Source: Planctomycetota bacterium
GTDB lineage: Bacteria; Planctomycetota; UBA1135; UBA2386
Direction: 5' to 3'
DNA length: 64,000 nt
NCBI GenBank assembly: GCA_016794425.1
Contig: JAEUHR010000046.1
Coordinates: 1 to 64,000 of the forward strand
The notes beneath the pieces are model-generated. The model searched no databases. It was given only the letters and a program-made list of their open reading frames with translations, and had not been told where the DNA came from. Both the position numbers and the translations under genes were made by a program. Positions 34,147 to 42,731 of this stretch are shown here, piece after piece. Every line of letters begins with the position of its first letter. Position 1 is the stretch's first letter.

Positions 34147-36261
34147 ATGGCCCGCTCGTTCCCTCAGTCTCTCTTGGCGGCTGCCGTTGCCGTCGTCGTC
34201 GGCGGCTCGGCCCTGGCGCAGGACACCCCGCTGCAGGAAGCCGTCACGCTGCTGCGGTTGAACAAGCAGGACGAAGCGGTCGCGAAGCTGCGTGAGATCC
34301 TGACCGCGGACCCGTCGAACGAAGACGCGCTGCGGCTCTACCAGTCGGTCTCGCAGGACGAGTGGTACCTGCTGATGACCACGAAGGGCGAGATCCAGCA
34401 GATCGCGCAGTCGATCCTCGAGAAGGCGAAGGTCGAGTCGAAGCAGCGCTCGCGCGACGAGGCGGCGATCGCCGGCCTGGTCGCGACCGCGACCGCGAAG
34501 GACAGCGAATACGGCCCGCGCCAGTCGGCGATCAACTCGCTGATCGCCAACCACGGTGAGTTCGCGGTGCCGGCGCTGGTCGCCAAGCTCGGCGACCCGG
34601 ACGACAACGAGGGCCAGATCCAGGCGATCTACACGCTGTCGCAGCTGCGTTCGGCCGCGGTGCTGCCGCTGCTCGAAGTGCTGAAGAGCAGCGACGCGCT
34701 GACCGTGCAGAACGCCGCCGCGGCGCTGCACCAGATCGGCGACCTGCGCGCGGCGCCGATGATGGCGTTCCTGGTCGGTGACGACCGTCCGAACGTCAGC
34801 GCGATCGCGAAGAAGTTCGTCGCCAAGCACGGTGTGCAGGGCAACGCGATCGACCTGATGCTGGGCCAGGCCCGCAGCTACCTGCAGGGCGAGATCCCGA
34901 TCGGCGGCTTCAGCGAAGTCGTCTGGCAGCTCGAGGACGGCAAGCTGCTCGCGACCGACGTCGCGCCGCTGCTGTATCCGAGCGAGCTGGCCAAGTCGGT
35001 CGCCGCGACCGCCGTGCGCATCGCGCCGGCCAACGTCGACGCGCGCAGCATGCTGGCGCAGGCCAACCTCGGCCAGGCGAGCCTGATCGAGACCTCGCTG
35101 GCCAGCGGCGACGAGTCGCTGCGTGCGCTCGAGCCGGTGGCGGCCGAGCTGAAGATCGCCGCGCTGGCGACCGGCGTCGATTCGCTGCGCTCGGCCCTCG
35201 AAGCCGGCGTGCGCGACGGCATGGCGCCGGTGGCGATCGGCGCGATCCAGGCGCTCGAGCGCGCCGAGAGCGTCGACACGATCGGCCAGAGCACGCTGCT
35301 CGCGGCGTTGAACAGCAGCGACAAGCGGGTCAAGTACGCCGCCGCCGACGCGCTGGTCCGCGCCAGCGGCGGCGCCGCGGTGCCGCAGCAGTCGCAGGTC
35401 GTCGCGGTGCTGGCCGACGCGGTCGCCGAAGAGGCGGTGCGCACGATCCAGGTCATCGGCCCGACGATCGACACCGCCAACGCGGTGCAGGCGTCGTCCG
35501 GCGTGCGTGGCATCGCGGTCGATGCCAGCACCGGCGCGGTCGACGGCATGCGCACGCTGCTGATCAACCCGAACATCGATGTCGTGGTGATCAACGAGAT
35601 CCTGCCGGATCGCCTGCCCGAGGACGTGATCGGCAACCTGAAGAAGGACCCGCGCCACGCCAACACCAAGGTCGTGATCGTCGCCAAGGACGTCGAGGCC
35701 GCGAAGACCCGCTTCGGCGAGTCGGTCGGCGTCGTGCAGGCGCCGCTGACCGGGGAAACGCTGATCGCCGCGGTCAACACCGCGCTCGAGGGTGTCACCA
35801 GCCCGGCCGGCGCCCGCGCCGAGGCCTACGCGCAGAAGGCCAGCGCCGCGCTGCTGGCGATTGCCGCGCAGAAGGGTGACATCGGCGGGGCGCTGCCGAG
35901 CCTGGCCAAGCAGCTCGACCGCGGTGACGCGGTCTCGGTGCCGGCCGCGCGCGCGCTGGGCCTGTCGGGTACGGCCGGCGAGCTGGCGAACCTGGCCGCG
36001 GCCCTGTCGGGCGGCGGCTCGGTCGAACTGAAGACCGCCGCGGCCGATGCGATCGGCAACATCCTGGCGCGCCTGGACAGCTGCCCGGCCGATGTCGCGG
36101 CCGCGCTGATCACGGCGGTCGAGGGTGGTGGCGACGTCGCGCTGCGCACGGCGGCAGCGGTCGCGCTCGGCAAGGGCAAGCTCGACCCGCAGCAGCGCGC
36201 GGAGCTGTCGAAGAAGCTGCGCAAGGTCGCGGGCTCGGCGCCGGCGGCCGGCGAAGGCTGA
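34147..36261 (+). CDS. Secreted HEAT-repeat protein with a receiver-like internal domain
   Basis: A 704-residue exported protein. Signal peptide 1-24 ends ALAQ; residues 28-70 look like a TPR pair (AVTLLRLNKQDEAVAKLREIL). Then come HEAT/armadillo repeats such as SAAVLPLLEVLKSSDALTVQNAAAALHQIG. At about residues 430-550 a CheY-like beta-alpha pattern appears (GVRGIAVDAS, NIDVVVINEIL, NTKVVIVAKD, GVVQAPLTGETLIAAVNTAL) in a place where phosphorylation would not be expected, so it is probably a structural pseudo-receiver. More HEAT repeats follow to the end. GAGGAG precedes the ATG and codon use is strongly biased (many AAG, GAC, CTG), which suggests high expression. Likely a periplasmic scaffold. 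Confidence 0.82.
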   Translation: MARSFPQSLLAAAVAVVVGGSALAQDTPLQEAVTLLRLNKQDEAVAKLREILTADPSNEDALRLYQSVSQDEWYLLMTTKGEIQQIAQSILEKAKVESKQRSRDEAAIAGLVATATAKDSEYGPRQSAINSLIANHGEFAVPALVAKLGDPDDNEGQIQAIYTLSQLRSAAVLPLLEVLKSSDALTVQNAAAALHQIGDLRAAPMMAFLVGDDRPNVSAIAKKFVAKHGVQGNAIDLMLGQARSYLQGEIPIGGFSEVVWQLEDGKLLATDVAPLLYPSELAKSVAATAVRIAPANVDARSMLAQANLGQASLIETSLASGDESLRALEPVAAELKIAALATGVDSLRSALEAGVRDGMAPVAIGAIQALERAESVDTIGQSTLLAALNSSDKRVKYAAADALVRASGGAAVPQQSQVVAVLADAVAEEAVRTIQVIGPTIDTANAVQASSGVRGIAVDASTGAVDGMRTLLINPNIDVVVINEILPDRLPEDVIGNLKKDPRHANTKVVIVAKDVEAAKTRFGESVGVVQAPLTGETLIAAVNTALEGVTSPAGARAEAYAQKASAALLAIAAQKGDIGGALPSLAKQLDRGDAVSVPAARALGLSGTAGELANLAAALSGGGSVELKTAAADAIGNILARLDSCPADVAAALITAVEGGGDVALRTAAAVALGKGKLDPQQRAELSKKLRKVAGSAPAAGEG

Positions 36262-36309
36262 TCGCGCGGTCGTTCCGCCTCCGCGCCGCGGTCCGCCGCG
36301 GCGCTCGCA

Positions 36310-36332
36310 CGCGGCGCCTTCGGGGCGCCGCG
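36310..36332 (+). terminator. Hairpin after the HEAT-repeat gene
   Basis: A nine-base-pair GC stem (GCGGCGCC with GGCGCCGC plus an outer pair) closes on TTCGG and is followed by TCGTTT. The T-run is short, so efficiency is uncertain. Confidence 0.5.
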
Positions 36333-36409
36333 GTCGTTTCGGCGCCGAACTCCCGCGCCGTTGGCCGTGGTGGCGCTGTAGCACGTCGAGACACGGCGCG
36401 GAATCGCGC

Positions 36410-36438
36410 TGGACCCCCGGCGATCGGCTCGCTACTCT
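36410..36438 (+). promoter_or_regulatory. Candidate promoter of tRNA-Thr
   Basis: TGGACC (36410-36415), 17-base spacer, TACTCT (36433-36438). Predicted start about 36445, eight bases before the mature tRNA 5' end. Confidence 0.4.
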
Positions 36439-36452
36439 CCCTCGCCCGCTGC

Positions 36453-36528
36453 GCCGATGTAGCTCAGCTGGTAGAGCAATGCTTTCGTAAAGCATAGGTC
36501 GCGGGTTCGAATCCCACCATCGGCTCCA
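36453..36528 (+). tRNA. tRNA-Thr (anticodon CGT)
   Basis: A full cloverleaf: acceptor GCCGATG pairs with CATCGGC, D arm GCTC..GAGC, anticodon stem ATGCT/AGCAT enclosing loop TTCGTAA (anticodon CGT, reading ACG threonine codons), TPsiC arm GCGGG TTCGAAT CCCAC with one mispair, discriminator T and an encoded CCA (36526-36528). It resembles E. coli thrW in sequence. The variable loop is short (AGGTC), as in class I tRNAs. Confidence 0.97.
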
Positions 36529-36531
36529 GTT

Positions 36532-36574
36532 GCCCCGCTCGCGGTGAAGGCCGCGGGCGGGGCGTTCGTTTTCC
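36532..36574 (+). terminator. Rho-independent terminator of tRNA-Thr
   Basis: GCCCCGC (36532-36538) pairs with GCGGGGC (36557-36563); the stem continues inward through a T-G pair and CGCGG/CCGCG to a six-base loop, 13 pairs in all, and is followed by GTTCGTTTTCC. It begins four bases after the CCA end. Confidence 0.82.
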
Positions 36575-36611
36575 GGCCCGAGCGGTCGGCGGCCCAGGCG
36601 AGGTGAACGCG

Positions 36612-37160
36612 ATGGCGAGTCGGATCTGCGGTGTCCTGGTGGTCCTGGTCGGTCTGGCGGCGTGCGGCACGCCGCCGCCGCCGCGGCCGTGGTTGCGCTA
36701 CCAGCAGGACGGGCCGACCACGTGGGGTACGAACCCGAACGGCCTGCACGCCGGCAACCTGCACGGCGCCGAGGTCACGATCGACCTCGGTCGGCAGCAG
36801 ACGCGGGTCCAGATCACGATCGACAACCGCGGGCCGGCGCCGGTCGAGTTCCGCATCGGCCCCGAAGGGGGGGCGCCGCGCGTCGCGATCGGCGAAGTGC
36901 TGCTGCGCCAGCTCGACGCGCCGTCGGGCCTCGGCGGGCCGCCGATCCAGCCGTACACCGCGCAGCAGCCGCTGGCGGTCGAGTCGGGCTGGCGCGCGAC
37001 GTTCTACCTCGACAGCCCGCTGGGCCGCGAACCGGTGCTGGGGCAGTACTTCGTGCTGTCGGTCGAGGCGCGTTCTGCCGCCGGCGCCAACGAGCGCCGC
37101 ACGCTGCCGCTGCGCGCGATCCACGCCGGCACGATGCCCGCCGACGGCAGCGGCGGTTGA
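36612..37160 (+). CDS. Small lipoprotein of unknown function
   Basis: A 182-residue lipoprotein: MASRICGVLVVLVGLAACG gives a clear lipobox (LAAC). The mature part is mostly beta (GAEVTIDLGRQQTRVQITIDNRGPAPVEFRIG, then SGWRATFYLDS and GQYFVLSVEAR), an immunoglobulin-like pattern similar to proteins that handle relative amounts of surface complexes, but no family is recognised. The ATG at 36612 has GAGG eight bases upstream; an in-frame GTG at 36603 would add three residues. Between tRNA-Thr and the cardiolipin synthase gene, same strand. Confidence 0.72.
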   Translation: MASRICGVLVVLVGLAACGTPPPPRPWLRYQQDGPTTWGTNPNGLHAGNLHGAEVTIDLGRQQTRVQITIDNRGPAPVEFRIGPEGGAPRVAIGEVLLRQLDAPSGLGGPPIQPYTAQQPLAVESGWRATFYLDSPLGREPVLGQYFVLSVEARSAAGANERRTLPLRAIHAGTMPADGSGG

Positions 37161-37171
37161 GCCGCGGTTGG

Positions 37172-37177
37172 TATCCT
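37172..37177 (+). promoter_or_regulatory. Putative -10 hexamer TATCCT for cardiolipin synthase
   Basis: TATCCT followed by eight bases and the ATG at 37186, almost the same arrangement as before the kinase gene at 7162 (the sequence TATCCTGCC is shared). Confidence 0.4.
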
Positions 37178-37185
37178 GCCCGGCG

Positions 37186-38634
37186 ATGATCGCGCTCGCC
37201 GCCACCGAAGCCGCGCACCCGTGGATGGTGCTGGCGCTGGCGCTGGTCGGCGAACTGCTGGCGCTGGTGTTCGTCTACCGCGTGCTGGTCAGCGGTGGCT
37301 CGCCGTCGAGTTCGCTGCTGTGGGTGGTGGTGATCCTGGCGGCGCCGTGGATCGGCCTGACGCTCTACTACCTGATGCCGCGGCGGCTGCACCTGCGCCG
37401 CCTGCGCCGCGTGCGCGTGCGCGGCGAACGCGTGCGCGAAGGCCGCTCGCGCGGCGCCGCGGCGGCCGCGCGCCGCACCGGGCTGCGCGCGCTGCTCGCC
37501 GGCAGTGACGGCACCGGTCTCGTCGGTGGCACTTCGGTGCGCTGGCTGCCGTCCGGCAAGGACTTCGGCGACGCGGCCGAGGCCGCGATGGACGCCGCGC
37601 AGGGCTACGTGCACTGCGTGGTCTACATCTTCCGCCCGGACGCGGCCGGACAGCGCTTCCTCGCCACGCTGACGCGCGCGGCGGCGCGCGGCGTGCAGGT
37701 GCGGCTGTGCTACGACTCGTTCGGCAGCTGGGGGCTGAAGGCCTCGCACCTGGCCGCGCTGCGCGCCGCCGGCGGCCGCGCCGAGCCGTTCCTGCCGTTG
37801 TTGTGGAAGCGCCGGCCGTTCACGGTCAACCTGCGCAACCACCGCAAGCTGCTGGTCGTCGACGGCGCGATCGGCTTCGTCGGCGGCCGCAACGTCGGCG
37901 ACGAGTACTTCACGGACCGGCTCGGGCGCACGCGCACCTGGCTCGACGCGATGCTCGAACTGCGCGGGCCGGCGGTGCAGCGCCTGCAGGACGTGTTCGC
38001 CGAGGACTGGTGCACGGCGACCGACGAGGTGCTGCGCGACCTGCCGGCCGTGCCGGCAGCGGCCGCCGCCACCGCCAGCGGGGCGATCGACGTCGGCGTG
38101 CTGTGCAGCGGTCCGGACCGCGAGGAGTCCGACCTCTGGTACGCGATGATCCAGGCGATCGGCGACGCGGCGCGCTCGGTCGAGCTGAGTTCGCCGTATC
38201 TGGTGCCCCCGCCGACGCTGCTGTTCGCGCTGAAGGTGGCGGCGGCGCGCGGCGTCACGGTGCGCATCTACACCAACGGACCGAAGGTCGAGGCGGCGGT
38301 GCTCTACCACGCGCAGCGGCACCACTATCGCCCGCTGCTGGCGGCCGGCGTCGAGCTGTACGAGACCGTGCAGGACTACAACCACGCCAAGCTGCTGGTC
38401 GTCGACGGCCGGCACGTGATGGTCGGCAGCGCGAACATGGACCTGCGCAGCGCGCACCTGAACTTCGAGCTGGCCGTGATGGCGGTCGACGCCGAGGGGC
38501 TCGCCGCCGAGGTGCAGCAGACGATCGAACGGCGCCGCGCGGGCTCACGCCGGCTGTCGACCGCCGACCTGCCGACCGATCCGTTCCGGCGCGGCATCGA
38601 CGGCCTGTGCGGCATGCTGTCGCCGCTGCTGTGA
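37186..38634 (+). CDS. cls: Cardiolipin synthase (phospholipase D family)
   Basis: A 482-residue inner-membrane enzyme joining two phosphatidylglycerols, or a phosphatidyl group to another alcohol. Two N-terminal helices (about 13-35 and 43-64) precede two PLD domains with HKD motifs at H219/K221/D226 (NHRKLLVVDG) and H400/K402/D407 (NHAKLLVVDG), each followed by GGRN or GSANMD. Length and order match ClsA-type enzymes. It stands apart from other lipid genes. Confidence 0.94.
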   Translation: MIALAATEAAHPWMVLALALVGELLALVFVYRVLVSGGSPSSSLLWVVVILAAPWIGLTLYYLMPRRLHLRRLRRVRVRGERVREGRSRGAAAAARRTGLRALLAGSDGTGLVGGTSVRWLPSGKDFGDAAEAAMDAAQGYVHCVVYIFRPDAAGQRFLATLTRAAARGVQVRLCYDSFGSWGLKASHLAALRAAGGRAEPFLPLLWKRRPFTVNLRNHRKLLVVDGAIGFVGGRNVGDEYFTDRLGRTRTWLDAMLELRGPAVQRLQDVFAEDWCTATDEVLRDLPAVPAAAAATASGAIDVGVLCSGPDREESDLWYAMIQAIGDAARSVELSSPYLVPPPTLLFALKVAAARGVTVRIYTNGPKVEAAVLYHAQRHHYRPLLAAGVELYETVQDYNHAKLLVVDGRHVMVGSANMDLRSAHLNFELAVMAVDAEGLAAEVQQTIERRRAGSRRLSTADLPTDPFRRGIDGLCGMLSPLL

Positions 38635-38662
38635 GTCGAGGCGATCGGTCGCCGTCGGCTGC

Positions 38663-39232
38663 TCAGCCGCGCACGACGTTCCAGATCTCGGCGCCGAGGT
38701 AGTCCCACGGCAGGCGGCCCTCGTCGCATTCGCCGGGCGTGCCGGAGAAGTGCAGGTCCACCATGTAGATGATGCGGCCGGTGCGCTGGCCGATGTTGGC
38801 GGCGCCGTGCGCGACGCCGGGCGGGATCCGCACCAGCCGGTCCTTGCCGTCGCCGAGCACGAACCGCATCGTCGTGCCCTCGGTCTTCGAGCCCTTGCGG
38901 CAGTCGTGCAGCACCAGCAGCAGCTTGTCGCACGGCGGCACGTACCAGACGTCGGTCTGGCGGTGGTGCATGTGGAACGCCTTCACGGCGCCCGGCTCCA
39001 TCTCCGAGTAGTTGACCTGCTTGCACTCGAAGCCGTCGAGCTGCGCGTGCATGCCGGCGGTCAGGCGGCCGAGTTCGGTGATCGCGCCGCCGTCGTCGTT
39101 GAAGCGCTTCAGCTCGACGATCTGTACGCCGTCGATGCGCGGGCTGGCGCCGTACTCCTGCACGAAGAAGGCGGCCTTCGCCTGGTCGTTGATGCGGGTC
39201 TTGGCGTCCTTGTGGTCGGCGGGGGCGGTCAA
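38663..39232 (-). CDS. RmlC-like cupin, dTDP-4-dehydrorhamnose 3,5-epimerase family
   Basis: A 189-residue jelly-roll protein. AFHMHHRQTDVWYVPPCDKLLLVLHDCRKGS and IPPGVAHGAANIG correspond to the active-site His and the PxGxAHG segment of RmlC. The typical RmlC N-terminus (RGLHYQ) is not present, so it may be a sugar epimerase or isomerase of another nucleotide sugar. The only workable start near the 5' end is TTG (39232-39230); a GTG 23 codons inside is the alternative. Upstream, in the message, lie nine CCA repeats. Converges with cardiolipin synthase. Confidence 0.78.
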   Translation of the reverse strand: MTAPADHKDAKTRINDQAKAAFFVQEYGASPRIDGVQIVELKRFNDDGGAITELGRLTAGMHAQLDGFECKQVNYSEMEPGAVKAFHMHHRQTDVWYVPPCDKLLLVLHDCRKGSKTEGTTMRFVLGDGKDRLVRIPPGVAHGAANIGQRTGRIIYMVDLHFSGTPGECDEGRLPWDYLGAEIWNVVRG

Positions 39233-39247
39233 GGTCGGGCTCGAGCG

Positions 39248-39274
39248 TGGTGGTGGTGGTGGTGGTGGTGGTGG
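39248..39274. repeat. Trinucleotide microsatellite, nine TGG (CCA on the coding strand)
   Basis: Nine perfect TGG units fill much of the 61-base gap between the sulfatase-modifier-like gene and the RmlC-like gene. On the transcribed strand they are CCA repeats in the leader of the RmlC-like gene, 15 bases before its TTG start. Slippage would change spacing but not frame. Confidence 0.9.
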
Positions 39275-39293
39275 GTGGCAGGCGCTGGCGCCG

Positions 39294-41288
39294 TCAGTTC
39301 GTCGGCAGGCGCCAGTCGTCGTTCTGGCCGGCAGGGCGATCGAGCGTGACCGAGAACGGCACCGCGACGATGCGCTTCTGGTTCTGCTGGCTGATCGGCG
39401 CGCCGGTCACGATGTGCACGACCATGCGGTTCTTCGCGTCGGCGCCGAGTTCGAGCGTCGAAGCGAGGGCGGCACCGGCGACCAGTTTCTTGTGGCTCGG
39501 GATCGCGGCCACGACCTTGCCGTCGTTGCCGTGCAGCAGGTAGTTGCCGTGTTCGGTCGACACTTCGAAGCCGTCGACGCGCACGAACTTCAGGCCGTTG
39601 GCGGCCTCCTTCGGCGTGACGTCGGCCTCGGTGAGGCCGAAGCGCGCCAGCACGTCGCGCCACCCGGCCTTCTTCTTGTCGCCCTTGTCCGGCTTGTCGG
39701 CCGGCTTGTCGTCCTTCTCGCCGGCTTCGCCGTCTTCGCCCTCCTTGGCGTCTTCCTTCTTCGGCTTCTTGGCCAGCGCCTGCATCTCCTTGTGGCCGGC
39801 CTTGATCGCCTCGACCAGCTCGCGCGGCATGCCGGCGTCGCGGTACAGCACCGAGTAGTGGCCGGCCGGCACCGACGGCTCGGCCAGCGGCAGCGAGGTC
39901 GCCAGCGAGCCGACCAGCAGCGGCTCGACCTGCGTCTGGTCGAGGACCTTGCCGAGGTCGCTCTTGGGGTCCGTGGCGAGCCAGTTGACCGGCGCGAACG
40001 ACACCGCCTGGTAGGCGGTCGGGAAGCCGTCGCTGCCGAGTTCGTAGCGCTCGATGCCGGCCTGCATCGCCAGGTCGATGTCCTGCCCGCGCACGAAGCG
40101 GCTGCGGTCGTAGGTGCCGCGCAGCAGCGAGTAGAGCATGTCGTAGCCGGGGCGCAGGCTCTTCGCGAGCCGCAGGCCGACCGACTCGAGCACGTCGATG
40201 GTCTGCATCGGGGCGCGGGCGTCGACCAGCAGCTGGATCGGCTCGCCGGCGGACAGGAACGAACCGCCCTTGGCCAGCGCGCGGTCGTCCTTCCACAGCG
40301 GCGGTGCGGTCAGCAGCGCGCCGACCTTGTCCTTCTGCAGCTGCTTCCAGGCGTCCTTGAACGGCTCCTCGCCGTTGATCGGCCGGTAGCTGGTGCCGGC
40401 GACGAGCTGCCAGACGTGGCCGAACATGTCGACGTGCCCGAACGGACCGCGGTTGCCGTCGACGCTGCCGACCGGCTTGCGCGCCTTGTCCTTGGTCTTC
40501 AGGATCCGCAACCCGTCGAGCACTTCTTCGGAGTAGACGTCGTTCTTCTGTTCGCCGGCGCCCCACGGCCACACGTTGGTGCCGTCGCCGCGCGCGGCGC
40601 GCGTCCATTCGGCTTCGGTGGGCAGGCGCATGCCGAGCCAGGCCGCGAAGTCGTTGGCGCTGCGGTAGTCGATGTAGGTGACCGGCTGGTCCGCGAACGA
40701 CTTGCCGTCCTTGGTCTGCAGGCTGTAGGGCAGTTCGGCGCCGTGGCGCTCCCAGTAGAGCACCGGGCCGTCGGCGTCCTTCGGGAACTCCTTGCCGATT
40801 TCGGGCAGCGACTGGTTGTAGTGCTCCTCGGCGCCGTAGCGCCACCAGTCGAACGGCGGCCGCATCTTGCCGGTCCTGCGCTTCTCGATCAGGTAGCGTT
40901 CCCACTGGGCGCAGGTCACCGGCGCACGCGCCAGCAGGAACGCCGGCACGTCGACCTTCTTCGGGCCCAGCACCGACGCGCTCTGCTTCATCAGCAGTTC
41001 GATCTTGCTGGCGCTCAGTTTCGCCGCGGCGTCCGGGCGGCGCGGGCTCACGACCTGGCAAACCGCCAGCACGAGTTCTTCGGCGGAGAGGCCGACCTCG
41101 ACGGCGCCGCCCGGCACCAGCAGCAGGAACTCCGGCAGGCCGGCGGTCAGCGAGCCGGGCTGCTTGCCGGGCGCTTCGGCGGGCGCGCTCTGTGACGGCA
41201 GCACGGCGGCCTGGGCGGCAGCACTGGCCAGCAACAGTCCGAGGGAGAACGTACCGCGGGTCACGGTGAGCAGCGAGTTCCGATGCAT
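39294..41288 (-). CDS. Exported FGE/sulfatase-modifier-like protein with charged linker and extra C-terminal domain
   Basis: A 664-residue exported protein. The signal peptide is at about 1-27 (GTFSLGLLLASAAAQA). A SUMF1-like domain covers about 45-330: VDVPAFLLARAPVTCAQWERYL, ANDFAAWLGMRLPTEAEWTRAARGDG, FGHVDMFGHVWQLVAGTSYRP and ALAKGGSFLSAG. The cysteines that make formylglycine are absent, so enzymatic sulfatase activation is unlikely. It is followed by a region of unknown fold, a Lys/Asp/Glu-rich linker at about 520-560 and a C-terminal beta domain (KFVRVDGFEVSTEHGNYLLHG). Start uncertain between ATGs at 41288 and 41297. A role in periplasmic binding is inferred only. Confidence 0.82.
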   Translation of the reverse strand: MHRNSLLTVTRGTFSLGLLLASAAAQAAVLPSQSAPAEAPGKQPGSLTAGLPEFLLLVPGGAVEVGLSAEELVLAVCQVVSPRRPDAAAKLSASKIELLMKQSASVLGPKKVDVPAFLLARAPVTCAQWERYLIEKRRTGKMRPPFDWWRYGAEEHYNQSLPEIGKEFPKDADGPVLYWERHGAELPYSLQTKDGKSFADQPVTYIDYRSANDFAAWLGMRLPTEAEWTRAARGDGTNVWPWGAGEQKNDVYSEEVLDGLRILKTKDKARKPVGSVDGNRGPFGHVDMFGHVWQLVAGTSYRPINGEEPFKDAWKQLQKDKVGALLTAPPLWKDDRALAKGGSFLSAGEPIQLLVDARAPMQTIDVLESVGLRLAKSLRPGYDMLYSLLRGTYDRSRFVRGQDIDLAMQAGIERYELGSDGFPTAYQAVSFAPVNWLATDPKSDLGKVLDQTQVEPLLVGSLATSLPLAEPSVPAGHYSVLYRDAGMPRELVEAIKAGHKEMQALAKKPKKEDAKEGEDGEAGEKDDKPADKPDKGDKKKAGWRDVLARFGLTEADVTPKEAANGLKFVRVDGFEVSTEHGNYLLHGNDGKVVAAIPSHKKLVAGAALASTLELGADAKNRMVVHIVTGAPISQQNQKRIVAVPFSVTLDRPAGQNDDWRLPTN

Positions 41289-41492
41289 GAGGTGCATCCA
41301 GCGATGGGCAACAGGCACCACGCGGTCCGGGGGCGCGGACCACGCGGGAATCGGAGGGGTCTGGATCCTAGCCCGGTGCCCGGGTCTGTCGAGGGATTGT
41401 CGACCGGATGTCGCGGCTGCCAAGCCCCGGGCGCACTCGGGCCGGCGCGGCCGGAACGCCCCACAGCGCCGGCGCTGCAAGAGCGCAGCCGG

Positions 41493-42539
41493 TCAGAACA
41501 GCTGGCCCGGCGCCGCGGCGAAGAAGCGCTTGCCATCGCGCGCCAGTCCGTCGGCGACCAGGTGGGCGAGTTCCGGGTCGAACTGGCGGCCGGCCTGTTC
41601 GCGGAACAGGTCGACGATCTTCGGCACCGGCCAGGCCGGCTTGTAGCTGCGCTCCTCGACCAGCGCGTCGTAGACCTCGGCCAGCACCAGGATGCGGCCC
41701 GGCAGCGCGACCTCCTCGCCGGCGAGCCCCTGCGGGTAGCCCTTGCCGTCCCAGCGTTCGTGGTGCTGGTAGACCCAGTCGCGCACGTCACCGTGCTCGC
41801 GCAGCGGCGCCAGCACCTCGTAACCCATCGCCGGGTGGCGCTGGATCACCTCGAACTCGTCCGGCGTCAGCGGCCCGGGTTTGCGCAGGATGCTGTCGGG
41901 GATGCCGATCTTGCCGATGTCGTGCAGCAGGGCCGCGAGCCGCAGCGAGGCGCGCTGCTCGGCATCGACGCCGCAGCGCATCGCCAGCGAGTCCGTGTAG
42001 CCGACCACGCGGGCGGCATGGCCGCTGGTGGTGGGGTCCTTCATCTCGATCGTGCGCGGCAGCACCGAGGTCAGCACCGCGTTCGCCGATTCGAGCTCCT
42101 GGTTGCGGCGCGCCAGCTCGGTGTCGCGCAGCACCCGCGCGCAGGTCGCGACCAGGTGGTTGGCCTCGACCGGCTTGACGACGATGTCGTCGACGCGGTG
42201 CCGCAGCGCGCCCTGCGCGGCGTCGAACGTCGGCCGTCCGGTCATCACGACCACCGGCGTCGCCGGGCGCTGTTCGCGCGCCACTTCGGCGATCTCGTGG
42301 CCGAGGTCGGTGTCGCCGAGGTAGAGGTCCGTGACGATCAGTTCGAAGTGCGTGCTGGCCAGTGCGCCGACGGCCTGCCGCAGGCTGCCGACCCCGGTCA
42401 CCTCGTAGCCGGCATGCTCGAGGATCGTGCGCACGCCCTGCAGCACGTCGGGTTCGTCGTCGACGAGCAGCACACGCGGAGGAACGGCGGCAGATGCGGA
42501 ACCGGGACGCCGCGACGAAAACGCTGCGGAGAAGTGCAT
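41493..42539 (-). CDS. Response regulator with HD-GYP phosphodiesterase domain
   Basis: A 348-residue regulator. The receiver (22-140) has DDEPD, phospho-acceptor Asp71 (ELIVTDLYLGD) and Lys122 (VVKPVE). A short coiled link leads to the HD-GYP domain with HDIGKIGIPD (206-215) and HHERWDGKGYPQG (259-271), the complete metal and substrate motifs, so it should degrade cyclic di-GMP or a related dinucleotide. The long frame open upstream is not coding. No kinase is adjacent. Confidence 0.94.
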   Translation of the reverse strand: MHFSAAFSSRRPGSASAAVPPRVLLVDDEPDVLQGVRTILEHAGYEVTGVGSLRQAVGALASTHFELIVTDLYLGDTDLGHEIAEVAREQRPATPVVVMTGRPTFDAAQGALRHRVDDIVVKPVEANHLVATCARVLRDTELARRNQELESANAVLTSVLPRTIEMKDPTTSGHAARVVGYTDSLAMRCGVDAEQRASLRLAALLHDIGKIGIPDSILRKPGPLTPDEFEVIQRHPAMGYEVLAPLREHGDVRDWVYQHHERWDGKGYPQGLAGEEVALPGRILVLAEVYDALVEERSYKPAWPVPKIVDLFREQAGRQFDPELAHLVADGLARDGKRFFAAAPGQLF

Positions 42540-42731
42540 GGTCGCGAGAGGGCGGCGCGAAGGTCGCGCGCGATCTGCGCCCGGCCCCACGCCATGTGGA
42601 GAAGATTCCCATGCGATGGGCGCTACGCAAGCGGGGCGTGTGGAAAACTCTCGGCATGTTGGGGAGAACCGGCTGCGTCGGCACGGCAAGCGAGACAACC
42701 GCGCGCCGGTTCTGCATGATCGCCCGGCCGC

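Noticed and set aside
39241..39276. Histidine-repeat coding stretch beside CTCGAG, looking like an expression-vector His tag
   Set aside because: The orientation is wrong for common vectors, the repeat has nine units and runs on to GTGGCA, and both flanks are native. It is a natural microsatellite.
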